DNA from: JAPHSX01 sp050298555 | Lineage (GTDB): Bacteria; Pseudomonadota; Gammaproteobacteria; Thiohalomonadales; Thiohalomonadaceae | Length of the DNA: 36,205 nt | Assembly (NCBI GenBank): GCA_050298555.1 | Contig: JBNKUL010000026.1 | Coordinates: 1 to 36,205, forward strand | Direction: 5' to 3' | Notes under the pieces: generated by a model | What the model was told of the DNA's origin: nothing | Database searches by the model: none | The model's input: only the letters and a program-made list of their open reading frames with translations | Position numbers and translations under genes: made by a program | Part shown: positions 24,502 to 32,318 of the stretch, one piece after another | Layout: each line of letters opens with the position of its first letter | Position numbering within the stretch: position 1 is the first letter of the stretch

Positions 24502-26172
24502 TTACCGTATTGAGGCCGCACCTTCTACCCTGGGATCGCTGGCAGCGGTCACTCTACCGCTACGTTTGTTCCAATGGATCGCCTGCATATTGCCCCAGCT
24601 TCTTTGCGAGCGCTTGAGCTGGTGTCCCAGCTCCTGCAGATATTCGATCTGTGCCGGGGAGAGGGCGTCGGCCTCGTGGAACAGGGTATCGGGCAGGTAC
24701 TGGTGGTGGATGCGCGGCCGGGAGACCCAGGCCTCCACCTCACCGCCGTCGAAGTACTCCAGCATCCCCAGTAGCACCATGGTGATGATGCGGCTGCCGC
24801 CGGGGGTGCCGAGGATGGCGGTGCCGTCCGGGCCGGTGACGAAGCTGGGCGACATACTGGAGAGCATGCGCTTGCCCGGTTCGATGGCGTTGGCCTCGGC
24901 GCCGACCAGGCCGTAGGCGTTGGGCACCCCCGGCTTGGCGGAGAAGTCGTCCATCTCATCGTTGAGCAGCACGCCGCTGTCGCCGGCGACGAAGCCGGAG
25001 CCGAAGGGGTAGTTGATGCTGAGGGTGGCGGCGACGTAGTTGCCCTCCCTGTCCAGAATGGAAAAATGGGTGGTGTCGTTGCCGCCCGTGGGGGCGCCGT
25101 AACCGGGCAGTTCACTGCTGGGGGTGGCGCGTTCGCGATCGATACCGGCGGAAAGTTGCTGAGCGTGTTCCGTGGAGGTGAGACGGGCCACCGGCACTTC
25201 GACGAAGTCACTGTCGCCCAGGTAGTGGGCGCGGTCGCGGTAGGCGCGGCGCATCGCCTCCACCAGCAGGTGGAGGCGTTGCGGCTCTTCTGCCTCCGCG
25301 TAGCCAAGCTGATCCAGGATATTGAGCATGGTGATAAGGGCGACGCCGCCGGAGGAGGGGGGCGGTACGCTGGTGATGGTGTAGTCGCGGTAGCTCCCCT
25401 TGAGCGGCTCGCGCTCAATCACCCGGTAGCCGGCCAGGTCCTCAAGGCGCCAGATCCCGCCCGCCTGCTGCACCGACTCGACCAACGCCTCTGCCACCTC
25501 GCCGCGGTAGAAGCCGTCGCGACCCTGTGCGGCCAGCGCCTCCAGGGTGGCGGCCAGTTCGGGTTGCTTGATGAGATGGCCGAGCTCGGGTACCTCCCCC
25601 CCATCGAGGAAGATCGTCGCCGCCTCGGGTGAGGCGTTGAGCGCCCCTTTACGCCAGCCTGCCATCGTCTGGTAGTGGGGGGTGACGGCGAAGCCCTCTC
25701 GCGCCAGGCGGATCGCCGGTGCCAGGTTCTTTCCCAGCGGCAGCCTGCCGTAGTGTTCGGTGATGTGGGCCAGTGCCGCCGGCTCACCGGGGATGCCCGC
25801 TGCCAGCGGACCATTCATGGAGAGACCGGGGACGATATCGCCCTTCTCGTCCAGGTACATATCGCGCTGCGCCCTGCCGGGGGCGGTCTCGCGCCCGTCC
25901 ACCATCACCTCGAAGCCGTCCTTGCGGTGCAGCAGCCAGAAGCCGCCGCCGCCGATGCCCGAGCTGTAGGGCTCCACCACCGCCAGCACCGCACTCACCG
26001 CCACCGCGGCATCGAAGGCGTTGCCGCCGGAGGCGAGGATCTGCTGCCCCGCCTCGGTGGCCAGGGGGTGGGCGGTGGCGACGGCGCTCTGGCCGGAAAC
26101 TTTGCTAACAGGGGCGGTGGTGCAGCCCAGCGCGGGCAGTAGCAGGAGGAGCAATAGCAACGGGCGCAGCAT
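24502..26172 (-). CDS. ggt: Gamma-glutamyltransferase, lipoprotein form
   Basis: Cleaves the gamma-glutamyl bond of glutathione and related peptides in the periplasm. The 556-residue precursor shows substrate-binding Arg in DGRETAP (about 92-98), the autoprocessing and nucleophile Thr367 in NDTTHFSILD, oxyanion-region SSMSPSF and GTPGGSRII. The large and small subunits would be split before Thr367. The N-terminus is a leucine-rich signal ending in a lipobox (LLLPALGC, Cys17), so the enzyme is probably membrane-anchored rather than free. It is the first gene of a short minus-strand pair with the DHH phosphoesterase. Confidence 0.95.
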   Translation of the reverse strand: MLRPLLLLLLLLPALGCTTAPVSKVSGQSAVATAHPLATEAGQQILASGGNAFDAAVAVSAVLAVVEPYSSGIGGGGFWLLHRKDGFEVMVDGRETAPGRAQRDMYLDEKGDIVPGLSMNGPLAAGIPGEPAALAHITEHYGRLPLGKNLAPAIRLAREGFAVTPHYQTMAGWRKGALNASPEAATIFLDGGEVPELGHLIKQPELAATLEALAAQGRDGFYRGEVAEALVESVQQAGGIWRLEDLAGYRVIEREPLKGSYRDYTITSVPPPSSGGVALITMLNILDQLGYAEAEEPQRLHLLVEAMRRAYRDRAHYLGDSDFVEVPVARLTSTEHAQQLSAGIDRERATPSSELPGYGAPTGGNDTTHFSILDREGNYVAATLSINYPFGSGFVAGDSGVLLNDEMDDFSAKPGVPNAYGLVGAEANAIEPGKRMLSSMSPSFVTGPDGTAILGTPGGSRIITMVLLGMLEYFDGGEVEAWVSRPRIHHQYLPDTLFHEADALSPAQIEYLQELGHQLKRSQRSWGNMQAIHWNKRSGRVTAASDPRVEGAASIR

Positions 26173-26226
26173 GGCGGGGTTCCTTATTCGGGCAACTGCT
26201 ACAAGGGTAGGGGGTGTGCAGGCAAC

Positions 26227-26251
26227 AAAAAAGGCCCCGCAGGGCCTTTTT
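26227..26251 (-). terminator. Intrinsic terminator of the ferredoxin operon
   Basis: On the plus strand AAAAAGGCCC (26228-26237), loop CGCA, then GGGCCTTTTT (26242-26251). Read on the minus strand it gives a GGGCC stem followed by a T run, 19 bases after the ferredoxin stop. It insulates ggt from the operon upstream of it. Confidence 0.9.
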
Positions 26252-26269
26252 CGTTCAGCAGAGCGGGGA

Positions 26270-26521
26270 TTAACCCTGGGCCTGCAGCTTTTCGTACTTG
26301 GCCTGCAGATCTTCCTTGCTCTCCACGTGGTCCGGGTCGTGGGGGATACAGTCTACCGGGCAGACCTCGACGCACTGGGGCTCGTCGTAGTGGCCGACGC
26401 ACTCGGTGCAGAGGTTGGGGTCGATCTCGTAGATCTCATCGCCCTGGGAGATGGCGCCGTTGGGGCACTCGGGCTCACAGACGTCACAGTTGATACATTC
26501 GTCGGTAATCATCAGTGCCAT
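26270..26521 (-). CDS. yfhL: Alvin-type 2[4Fe-4S] ferredoxin (YfhL family)
   Basis: Low-potential electron carrier, 83 residues. The first cluster motif is C-x2-C-x2-C-x3-CP in CINCDVCEPECP (residues 9-20). The second is C-x2-C-x8-C-x3-CP (CTECVGHYDEPQCVEVCP), with the extended loop typical of the Allochromatium vinosum ferredoxin. A charged C-terminal helix (about 66-83) also matches that type. The opening MALMITDECINCDVCEPECP is, from memory, the same as in that protein. AGGAGG lies nine bases before the ATG. It is the last gene of the M16-M16-rsmD-coaD run; its electron partners are unknown. Confidence 0.95.
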   Translation of the reverse strand: MALMITDECINCDVCEPECPNGAISQGDEIYEIDPNLCTECVGHYDEPQCVEVCPVDCIPHDPDHVESKEDLQAKYEKLQAQG

Positions 26522-26573
26522 GGCACTATTCCTCCTAACAATTTATGAAGTTAGCCGCTAATGGCGGCGTATA

Positions 26574-27050
26574 TTAGCGTAATCTGTTATGCAATGCAGC
26601 CTTCACTTTAGTATCGACAAATTCCCCTACATCGCCACCCAGTCCGGCCACCTCCTTCACCAGGCTGGAGGAGAGGAAGGTATAGGTCTCGGCGGGGGTG
26701 AGGAAGACGGTCTCGATATCGGGGGCGAGGCGGCGGTTCATCCCCGCCAGCTGGAACTCGTACTCGAAGTCGGAGACCGCGCGCAGGCCGCGCAGGATGA
26801 CCCTGGCCCCCCTTTCGGCGGCGAAGTCGGCCAGCAGGCTGTCGAAGCCGCACACCTCCACGTTGTCGAACTCGGCCAGCGCCCCCTCGGCCAGCTCCAC
26901 CCGTTCTTCCAGGCTGAACAGCGGCGCCTTTTTCGGGTTGGCGGCGATGGCGACGATCACCTTGCCGAAGATCTGCGAGGCGCGGCCGATAAGGTCACTG
27001 TGGCCGTTGGTGATGGGGTCGAAGGTGCCCGGGTAGATGGCGGTGGTCAT
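26574..27050 (-). CDS. coaD: Phosphopantetheine adenylyltransferase
   Basis: Penultimate step of coenzyme A synthesis: transfers AMP from ATP to 4'-phosphopantetheine. The 158-residue product has the nucleotidyltransferase signature YPGTFDPITNGH (residues 6-17), with the T/HxGH-type site as TNGH, plus RGLRAVSDFEYEFQ and the C-terminal SSSLVKEVA. The size is normal. It lies 36 bases after rsmD, the very common rsmD-coaD pair, and 52 bases before the ferredoxin gene. Confidence 0.97.
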   Translation of the reverse strand: MTTAIYPGTFDPITNGHSDLIGRASQIFGKVIVAIAANPKKAPLFSLEERVELAEGALAEFDNVEVCGFDSLLADFAAERGARVILRGLRAVSDFEYEFQLAGMNRRLAPDIETVFLTPAETYTFLSSSLVKEVAGLGGDVGEFVDTKVKAALHNRLR

Positions 27051-27086
27051 GGCGCTCTCAAGTTGAAGGATGGGCGGAGTTTAGCA

Positions 27087-27653
27087 TTAAACACGCACCG
27101 CCAGCCCGTAGATCACCTGCCCCGCCTTCTTGCTGCGTACCATCTCCCACCCCTCGGGCAGCGGCGGTTCGCCCAGCTCCTGCTCCACCTCTATATAGAG
27201 GCGCGCCTTGTCGCTGAGCCAGCCGCCGTTGCAGAGCAGCTCCAGGCAGGGCTGCAGCAACTCTTTGCGAAAGGGGGGATCGAGAAAGACCAAATCGAAT
27301 GGCTGCTCAGGGGTGGTGCGCAGGAAGGTGAGCGCGTCGCCCGGCACCACCTGGCCGCGCTCCTCCTTGAGCAGGGTCAGGTTCTCCTTCAGCGACTGCA
27401 CTGCGCGTCGGTCGCTGTCGACAAAGCTGACCGTAGCCGCCCCGCGCGACAGTGCCTCCAGCCCCAGGGCGCCGCTGCCGGCGAAGAGGTCGAGACAGCG
27501 GGCGCCGTGGATCACCGGTGCCAGCCAGTTGAACAGGGTCTCGCGCACCCGGTCGGTGGTGGGGCGCAGCCCCTCTACGTCGGGAAAGCGCAGCTTACGC
27601 CCGCGCCACTCGCCGCCGATGATGCGCAGCTGGTTGCCGCCTCGTTTTGCCAC
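27087..27653 (-). CDS. rsmD: 16S rRNA (guanine966-N2)-methyltransferase
   Basis: Makes m2G966 in 16S rRNA. The 188-residue product starts MAKRGGNQLRIIGGEWRGRK, then GLRPTTDRVRETLFNWL, SAM-binding DLFAGSGALG (55-64) and catalytic DPPF (125-128). The start is GTG at 27653. A perfect 56-bp tandem duplication places an extra copy of the first 15 codons upstream, ending in the C-terminal codons and stop of the preceding M16 gene. The gene itself is intact. Because the GTG sits two bases after a TAA, translation probably relies on coupling. Confidence 0.96.
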   Translation of the reverse strand: MAKRGGNQLRIIGGEWRGRKLRFPDVEGLRPTTDRVRETLFNWLAPVIHGARCLDLFAGSGALGLEALSRGAATVSFVDSDRRAVQSLKENLTLLKEERGQVVPGDALTFLRTTPEQPFDLVFLDPPFRKELLQPCLELLCNGGWLSDKARLYIEVEQELGEPPLPEGWEMVRSKKAGQVIYGLAVRV

Positions 27654-27720
27654 CGTTACAGCTTCTCGCCGCCGATGATGCGCAGCTGGTTGCCGCCTCG
27701 TTTTGCCACCGTTACAGCTT
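27609..27720. repeat. Perfect 56-bp tandem duplication across the M16/rsmD junction
   Basis: Bases 27609-27664 and 27665-27720 are identical. The unit covers the last codons and stop of the inactive M16 gene, the two-base gap, and the first 15 codons of rsmD. The seven bases CTCGCCG occur at the start of each copy and again right after the second copy (27721-27727). The unduplicated ancestor would therefore have had two short direct repeats able to misalign during replication. Confidence 0.97.
27656..27709 (-). other. 17-codon mini-ORF created by the tandem duplication
   Basis: It starts at GTG 27709, two bases after the M16 stop, and reads MAKRGGNQLRIIGGEKL before TAA, two bases ahead of the real rsmD GTG. 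It is a hybrid of the rsmD N-terminus and the M16 C-terminus. Each boundary has the same TAA-CG-GTG spacing, so ribosomes could step from M16 through the mini-ORF to rsmD. Translation is inferred; the peptide itself need have no function. Confidence 0.6.
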
Positions 27721-29016
27721 CTCGCCGACGGTGATGAGGGCCAGGCGGTCGGGGTGGATGCGCCGTTTGAAGGCGTCGCGGATCTGTGCCACGGTGACCG
27801 CGTTGACCCGCTCGATGAAGGTGTCGAGGTAGTCCAGCGGCAGGTCGTAGAAGCCGATCATGGAGATGTAGCCGAGGATCTCCTTATTGGAGTCGATATT
27901 GAGGGCGAAGCCGCCGGTGATGTTCTTCTTCGCCGCCTCCAGCTCCCTCTTGCTCGGCCCGTCGGTGATGAAGCGCACCAGGGTGGCGCGCAGCAGGGCC
28001 AGCGCCTCCTCGGACGATTCGGTCTTGGTCTGCAGGCTGAGCAGGAAGGGGCCATCCACCGCCATCGGCGCGAAGTAGCTGGAGGCGCTGTAGGAGAGGC
28101 CGCGCTTTTCGCGGATCTCTTCGCTAATGCGGGAGGTCAGACCGCTGCCGCCGAGAATATGGTTGCCGATATAGAGCGGCAGATAGTCCTTATCGCCGCG
28201 ATGCATCCCCGGCTGGCCCAGCAGGATGTGGGTCTGGCTGGAGGGGTGGGCGATATGTTTGCTGAAGGACTCCTCCAGCTGTGCCACCGGGGGCAGGGCC
28301 GGGGCCGGCTGACCGGCGGGCAGGCCGCCCACCACCTGCTCGGCGATGGCCTCGGCCTGGGCCCGGTCTACCGCGCCGACGATGGCGACCACGGCGTTAC
28401 GCCCCACGTAGTAGCGGCTGTGGAAGCGGCGTATGTCCTGGCGGGTGAGGGCCTTGACGCTCTTCATGGTGCCGCTGGAGGGAGTGGCGTAGGGGTGGCT
28501 GCCGTAGAGGGCGTGATAGAAGGCCTTGCTGCCCAGTGTGCCCGGTGACTGGTTGTCGTGGCGCAGTACCACCAGCATCTGTTTGCGTACCCGCTCCAGA
28601 GCGGCCCTGGGGAAGGTGGGCTCGCGCAGCAGCTGGGCGAAGGTCTGCAGCGCCGGTTGCAGCAGCTTCTCGTCGGTGAGACTGCGCAGGCTGGCGGTGG
28701 CCATGTCGCGCAGCGAATCGAAGGAGGTGGAGGCGCCCAGGCTGTCGAACTTCTCGGCGATGGCGTTGGCGTCGAGCTTGCCAGCCCCCTCCTCCAGCAT
28801 CGCGTTGGTGAGCATTGCCACCCCCGGCAGGTAACCGTCGCGGGCGCTGCCGGCGTTGAAGGTGACGCGCAGGTCGACCATCGGCAGCTCGGGGGCGTGG
28901 ACGTAGTAGACCCGCGCACCGTTGCCGGTCTGCCACTGCTCGATATCGGGGTTGGCGGCGGCTAGCTGTGTAATAAGCAGGAGTAGCAGCGGCAGCAGTC
29001 TATTTGTAACGGACAT
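27712..29016 (-). CDS. M16-family peptidase homologue, inactive subunit
   Basis: The product has 434 residues with a signal peptide (about 1-21, ending TQLAAA). It follows the M16B fold from DIEQWQTGNGARVYYVHAPELPMVDLRVTF onward. The zinc motif HxxEH is replaced by the segment GVAMLTNAMLEEGAGK, so it cannot be a catalytic subunit. It keeps the C-terminal features GQPGMHRGDKDYLPLYIGN, ILGGSGLTSRISEEIREKRG and LSYS. Such subunits pair with an active M16 partner in the periplasm; the partner is the overlapping upstream gene (17 bases shared). AAGGGGG lies six bases before the ATG. Its stop lies in the 56-bp duplication. Confidence 0.92.
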   Translation of the reverse strand: MSVTNRLLPLLLLLITQLAAANPDIEQWQTGNGARVYYVHAPELPMVDLRVTFNAGSARDGYLPGVAMLTNAMLEEGAGKLDANAIAEKFDSLGASTSFDSLRDMATASLRSLTDEKLLQPALQTFAQLLREPTFPRAALERVRKQMLVVLRHDNQSPGTLGSKAFYHALYGSHPYATPSSGTMKSVKALTRQDIRRFHSRYYVGRNAVVAIVGAVDRAQAEAIAEQVVGGLPAGQPAPALPPVAQLEESFSKHIAHPSSQTHILLGQPGMHRGDKDYLPLYIGNHILGGSGLTSRISEEIREKRGLSYSASSYFAPMAVDGPFLLSLQTKTESSEEALALLRATLVRFITDGPSKRELEAAKKNITGGFALNIDSNKEILGYISMIGFYDLPLDYLDTFIERVNAVTVAQIRDAFKRRIHPDRLALITVGEKL

Positions 29017-30436
29017 GAGTGTCCCCCTTAATCTTGGGTTTGCCGTTCAGCGGCAGCGGTTCGAGGATGGCGACGGTGAGGTTTTCATCGGTGAGGAATT
29101 CGCGCGCCACCTGTTGCACCTGTGCGGCGGTGATGGCGTTAATGCGCTCGGCGTAGCGCTCGCCCTCCTGCCAGTCGATCCCCACCGTCTCCAACATGCC
29201 GATCTGCATCGCCTGGTAGAAGATGGAGTCGCGCTCGAAGACCTTGGCGGCGGTCACCTGTGCCTTAATGCGCGCCAGTTCCGCCTCGCTGACCGGTTTG
29301 CGCTTCAGTCGCTCAACCTGCTGGCGCAATGCGCGCTCCACGGTGGCGACCTTCTGCCCCTGGGCGGGGGTTCCCTCCAGGCTGAGCAGGCTGTCGTGGC
29401 GGGCGGTGAGGTCGTAACCGGCACCGGCGCTGGCGGCGATCGCCTTGCCGCGCACCAGTTCACGGCTGAGGCGGGCACTGTCGCCGCCGTCCAGTACGTT
29501 GGCCAGCACCTCCAGGGCGTAGGCCTTCCACGGCTCATCAACGGTACGCAGTACCGGGGTCCTGTAGCCCATGATCACCACCGGTACCTCGGCCGGGGCG
29601 CGCACGGTGAGGCGGCGCTCACCCTGTTGCGGCGGTTCGCGGCGCGGCTTGAGGTCGGGGAGGGTGCTGGGGGGGATGCGACCGAACTGCTTTTGCGCCA
29701 GCTTGCGCACCGCCTCCGGCTCCACATCGCCCACCACCACCAGGGTGGCGTTGTTGGGTGAGTACCAGGTCCTGTACCAGTTGTTCAGGTCATCCAGGGT
29801 GAGGCTCTGCAGGTCGTCCATCCAGCCGATCACCGGGTTATGGTAGGGATTGACCTGGAAGGCGGTGGCCATGAACTTCTCGTAGGTGAGGGCGCCGGGC
29901 TTGTCCTCGGTGCGCATGCGGCGCTCCTCGGCAACGACATCGCGCTCCTTCTGGAACTCCTCCTCCTGCAGGTGGAGGTTGCGCATGCGGTCCGCCTCCA
30001 GCTCGAAGGCGATGGCCAGGCGGCTCTTCTCCAGCTGCTGGAAGTAGGAGGTGTAGTCGCGTCCGGTAAAGGCGTTTTCGCGGCCGCCGTTCTCGGCAAT
30101 GATGCGGGAGAACTCGCCAGGTGGGTGTTTTTTGGTGCCCTTGAACATCATGTGTTCCAGCACATGGGAGACACCGGTGATGCCGATGTGCTCGTAGCTC
30201 GCCCCCACCTTGTACCAAATCTGCGACACCACCACCGGCGCCCGGTGGTCCTCCTTGACGATCAGCTTCATGCCGTTGCCCAGCAGGTATTCGTGCACCG
30301 CGGCATTGAGCGGCGCTTCGGCGGAGTTGGCCTGCGCGGAGCCGCTGCCAGGCTCGATCTTGAGCACCGGGCTGCTGCAGGCACTCACTCCCAGCAGGGC
30401 AGCGGCCAGCAGCACGCTTTTCTTTGTTATTGGCAT
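29000..30436 (-). CDS. M16-family zinc metallopeptidase, active subunit, lipoprotein
   Basis: The product has 478 residues. The signal sequence ends in the lipobox GVSAC (Cys20), so it is probably anchored in the envelope. The inverted zinc motif HVLEH is at 91-95 and the distal zinc glutamate falls in ERDVVAEERR at about 170, as in pitrilysin/processing-peptidase enzymes. NAFTGRDYTSYFQQL and FGRIPPSTLPDL fit the family. It likely degrades peptides in the periplasm together with the inactive subunit encoded next. I start at the ATG at 30436; the longer frame from 30478 would hide the lipoprotein signal. A promoter candidate and an operator-like inverted repeat lie upstream, in the gap shared with divergent ftsY. 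Confidence 0.93.
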   Translation of the reverse strand: MPITKKSVLLAAALLGVSACSSPVLKIEPGSGSAQANSAEAPLNAAVHEYLLGNGMKLIVKEDHRAPVVVSQIWYKVGASYEHIGITGVSHVLEHMMFKGTKKHPPGEFSRIIAENGGRENAFTGRDYTSYFQQLEKSRLAIAFELEADRMRNLHLQEEEFQKERDVVAEERRMRTEDKPGALTYEKFMATAFQVNPYHNPVIGWMDDLQSLTLDDLNNWYRTWYSPNNATLVVVGDVEPEAVRKLAQKQFGRIPPSTLPDLKPRREPPQQGERRLTVRAPAEVPVVIMGYRTPVLRTVDEPWKAYALEVLANVLDGGDSARLSRELVRGKAIAASAGAGYDLTARHDSLLSLEGTPAQGQKVATVERALRQQVERLKRKPVSEAELARIKAQVTAAKVFERDSIFYQAMQIGMLETVGIDWQEGERYAERINAITAAQVQQVAREFLTDENLTVAILEPLPLNGKPKIKGDTHVRYK

Positions 30437-30488
30437 AGATAAACCCCTGTTTGTTCTTTCGCGGCGCGTTTCGCCCAAGTATAGGTAG

Positions 30489-30517
30489 ATGATACGATAC
30501 CGCCTTCAGGCACCCAA
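30489..30517 (-). promoter_or_regulatory. Promoter candidate for the M16-rsmD-coaD-ferredoxin operon
   Basis: On the minus strand TTGGGT (30512-30517), a 17-base spacer and TATCAT (30489-30494, five of six to consensus). It lies about 50 bases before the M16 ATG. The -35 is weak (three of six) but the spacing is ideal. Confidence 0.4.
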
Positions 30518-30525
30518 GGTATCGT
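30494..30525. promoter_or_regulatory. Inverted repeat in the M16/ftsY divergent gap, operator-like
   Basis: Perfect eight-base arms ACGATACC (30494-30501) and GGTATCGT (30518-30525) are separated by 16 bases. One arm touches the -10 and the other abuts the -35 of the M16 promoter candidate, so a bound dimer would cover that promoter. No cognate regulator is identifiable. Confidence 0.35.
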
Positions 30526-30591
30526 TGCGCCTCCTGTGCAGAGACAGTGCTGCTGGTGCAAGGTTCAATAGACAGGATTCAGATAGAGCAG

Positions 30592-31626
30592 ATGTTCGGT
30601 TTCGGAAAGAAAAAGGCGAAAGAGGAGCAGAAGGCGGAGCAGCCAATTGCGGAACAGCCGCAGCAGGCCACATCTGACGAGGCCCCGGCCCAGGAGCAGC
30701 CCAAGAAGCCCGGCCTGTTCGCACGTCTTAAGAGCGGCCTGAGTCGCACCCGTGGCTCTCTTACCGAGGGGATCAGCGACCTGCTGCTGGGCAAGCGGCA
30801 GATCGACGATGACCTGCTCGAAGAGATCGAGACCCAGCTGCTGGTGGCCGACATGGGTGTCGAGGCGACCCAGGCGATCATCAATGACCTCACCCAGCGC
30901 GTTTCGCGCAAGCAGCTGGCCGACAGTGACGCCCTGTTCACTGCCCTGCGTGAGGACATGGCGGCGATGCTGGCGCCGGTGAGCGCACCGCTGGAGATCA
31001 CGGCAGGCAAACAGCCCTTCGTTATCCTGGTGGTCGGCATTAACGGTGCCGGCAAGACCACCACCATCGGCAAACTGGCCAAGCGGCTGCAGAACGAGGG
31101 TAAGTCGGTGATGCTGGCCGCGGGCGACACCTTCCGCGCCGCCGCGGTGGAGCAGCTGCAGGTGTGGGGCGAGCGCAACGCGATCCCGGTCATCGCTCAG
31201 GGCAGCGGCGCCGATTCCGCCTCGGTGATCTTCGATGCGGTACAGGCGGCCCAGTCGCGCAATATCGATGTGGTGATCGCCGACACCGCCGGACGCCTCC
31301 ATACCCAGTCCAACCTGATGGAGGAGCTGAAGAAGGTGAAGCGGGTGATGGGCAAACTCGACGACTCTGCCCCCCACGAGGTGCTGCTGGTGCTCGATGC
31401 CGGCACCGGGCAGAACGCCCTCAATCAGGCCGAGCAGTTCCACCAGGCGGTGGAGGTGAGCGGCATCGCCCTGACCAAGCTCGACGGTACCGCCAAGGGC
31501 GGCATCATCTTCGCCATCGCCAAGAAGATGTGGATCCCGATCCGCTTTATCGGCGTTGGCGAGACCATCGACGACCTGCGCGTGTTCGACTCCGGCGAGT
31601 TCATCGAGGCGCTGTTCGAGAAGTAG
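30592..31626 (+). CDS. ftsY: Signal recognition particle receptor FtsY
   Basis: GTPase that docks SRP-ribosome complexes at the inner membrane. The 344-residue product starts MFGFGKKKAKEEQK, with a short acidic, Gln-rich A region (about 1-45), then the N domain and the G domain with P-loop GINGAGKTT (149-157), DTAGR (231-235) and TKLDGTAKGG (295-304). The A domain is much shorter than in E. coli (497 residues), a common form. An in-frame extension to 30547 is not supported by a ribosome-binding site. It heads the ftsY-ftsE-ftsX-rpoH block typical of gammaproteobacteria. Confidence 0.97.
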   Translation: MFGFGKKKAKEEQKAEQPIAEQPQQATSDEAPAQEQPKKPGLFARLKSGLSRTRGSLTEGISDLLLGKRQIDDDLLEEIETQLLVADMGVEATQAIINDLTQRVSRKQLADSDALFTALREDMAAMLAPVSAPLEITAGKQPFVILVVGINGAGKTTTIGKLAKRLQNEGKSVMLAAGDTFRAAAVEQLQVWGERNAIPVIAQGSGADSASVIFDAVQAAQSRNIDVVIADTAGRLHTQSNLMEELKKVKRVMGKLDDSAPHEVLLVLDAGTGQNALNQAEQFHQAVEVSGIALTKLDGTAKGGIIFAIAKKMWIPIRFIGVGETIDDLRVFDSGEFIEALFEK

Positions 31627-31652
31627 CGGGCCAGAGCGGATAACCAGAGCGA

Positions 31653-32318
31653 ATGATTCGATTCACTAACGTCAGCAAGCGCTACCCCGGCGGCCACGAG
31701 GCGCTGTCGGACGTCAGCTTTCATATCGACGAAGGTGAGATGGCCTTCCTCACCGGCCACTCCGGCGCCGGTAAATCGACCCTGCTGAAGTTGATCGCCC
31801 TGATCGAGCGTCCCAGCAGCGGTCAGGCGGTGGTCAACGGCCAGAACCTGGCCAAGGTGAGCCGCCGCAAGATCCCCTACCACCGCCGCGACATCGGCAT
31901 CATCTTCCAGGACCACCGCCTGCTGTTCGATCGCACCGTGTTCGACAACGTCGCCCTGCCGCTGGTGATTGCCGGCTACGACCGCGCCGAGATCGCCCGC
32001 CGGGTGCGCGCCGCGCTGGATAAGGTGGGGCTGCTGAAGAAGGAGAAGGTCTATCCCATCACCCTCTCCGGCGGTGAGCAGCAGCGGGTCGGCATCGCTC
32101 GCGCGGTGATCAACAAGCCGCCGCTGCTGCTGGCCGACGAGCCTACCGGCAACCTCGACCCGGCGTTGTCGCGCGAGATCATGGGGATCTTCGAGGAGTT
32201 CAACCGGGTCGGCGTCTCGGTATTGATCGCCACCCACGATGTGCTGCTGATCCGCAAGCTGCAGCACCGCGTGCTGCGGCTGGAGAACGGCCGTATGGTG
32301 CAGGGGGGCGACGACTGA
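31653..32318 (+). CDS. ftsE: Cell division ATP-binding protein FtsE
   Basis: Cytoplasmic ATPase of the FtsEX complex, which gates septal peptidoglycan hydrolases through periplasmic activators such as EnvC. The product has 221 residues with Walker A GHSGAGKS (35-42), signature LSGGEQQR (138-145) and Walker B LLLADEP (158-164). It follows ftsY by 26 bases and its stop overlaps the ftsX start by one base (TGATG). Confidence 0.97.
   Translation: MIRFTNVSKRYPGGHEALSDVSFHIDEGEMAFLTGHSGAGKSTLLKLIALIERPSSGQAVVNGQNLAKVSRRKIPYHRRDIGIIFQDHRLLFDRTVFDNVALPLVIAGYDRAEIARRVRAALDKVGLLKKEKVYPITLSGGEQQRVGIARAVINKPPLLLADEPTGNLDPALSREIMGIFEEFNRVGVSVLIATHDVLLIRKLQHRVLRLENGRMVQGGDD

Noticed and set aside
26589..27734. 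381-codon plus-strand frame with a repeated C-terminus
   Set aside because: It runs antisense to coaD and rsmD; its repeat is the 56-bp duplication read backwards.
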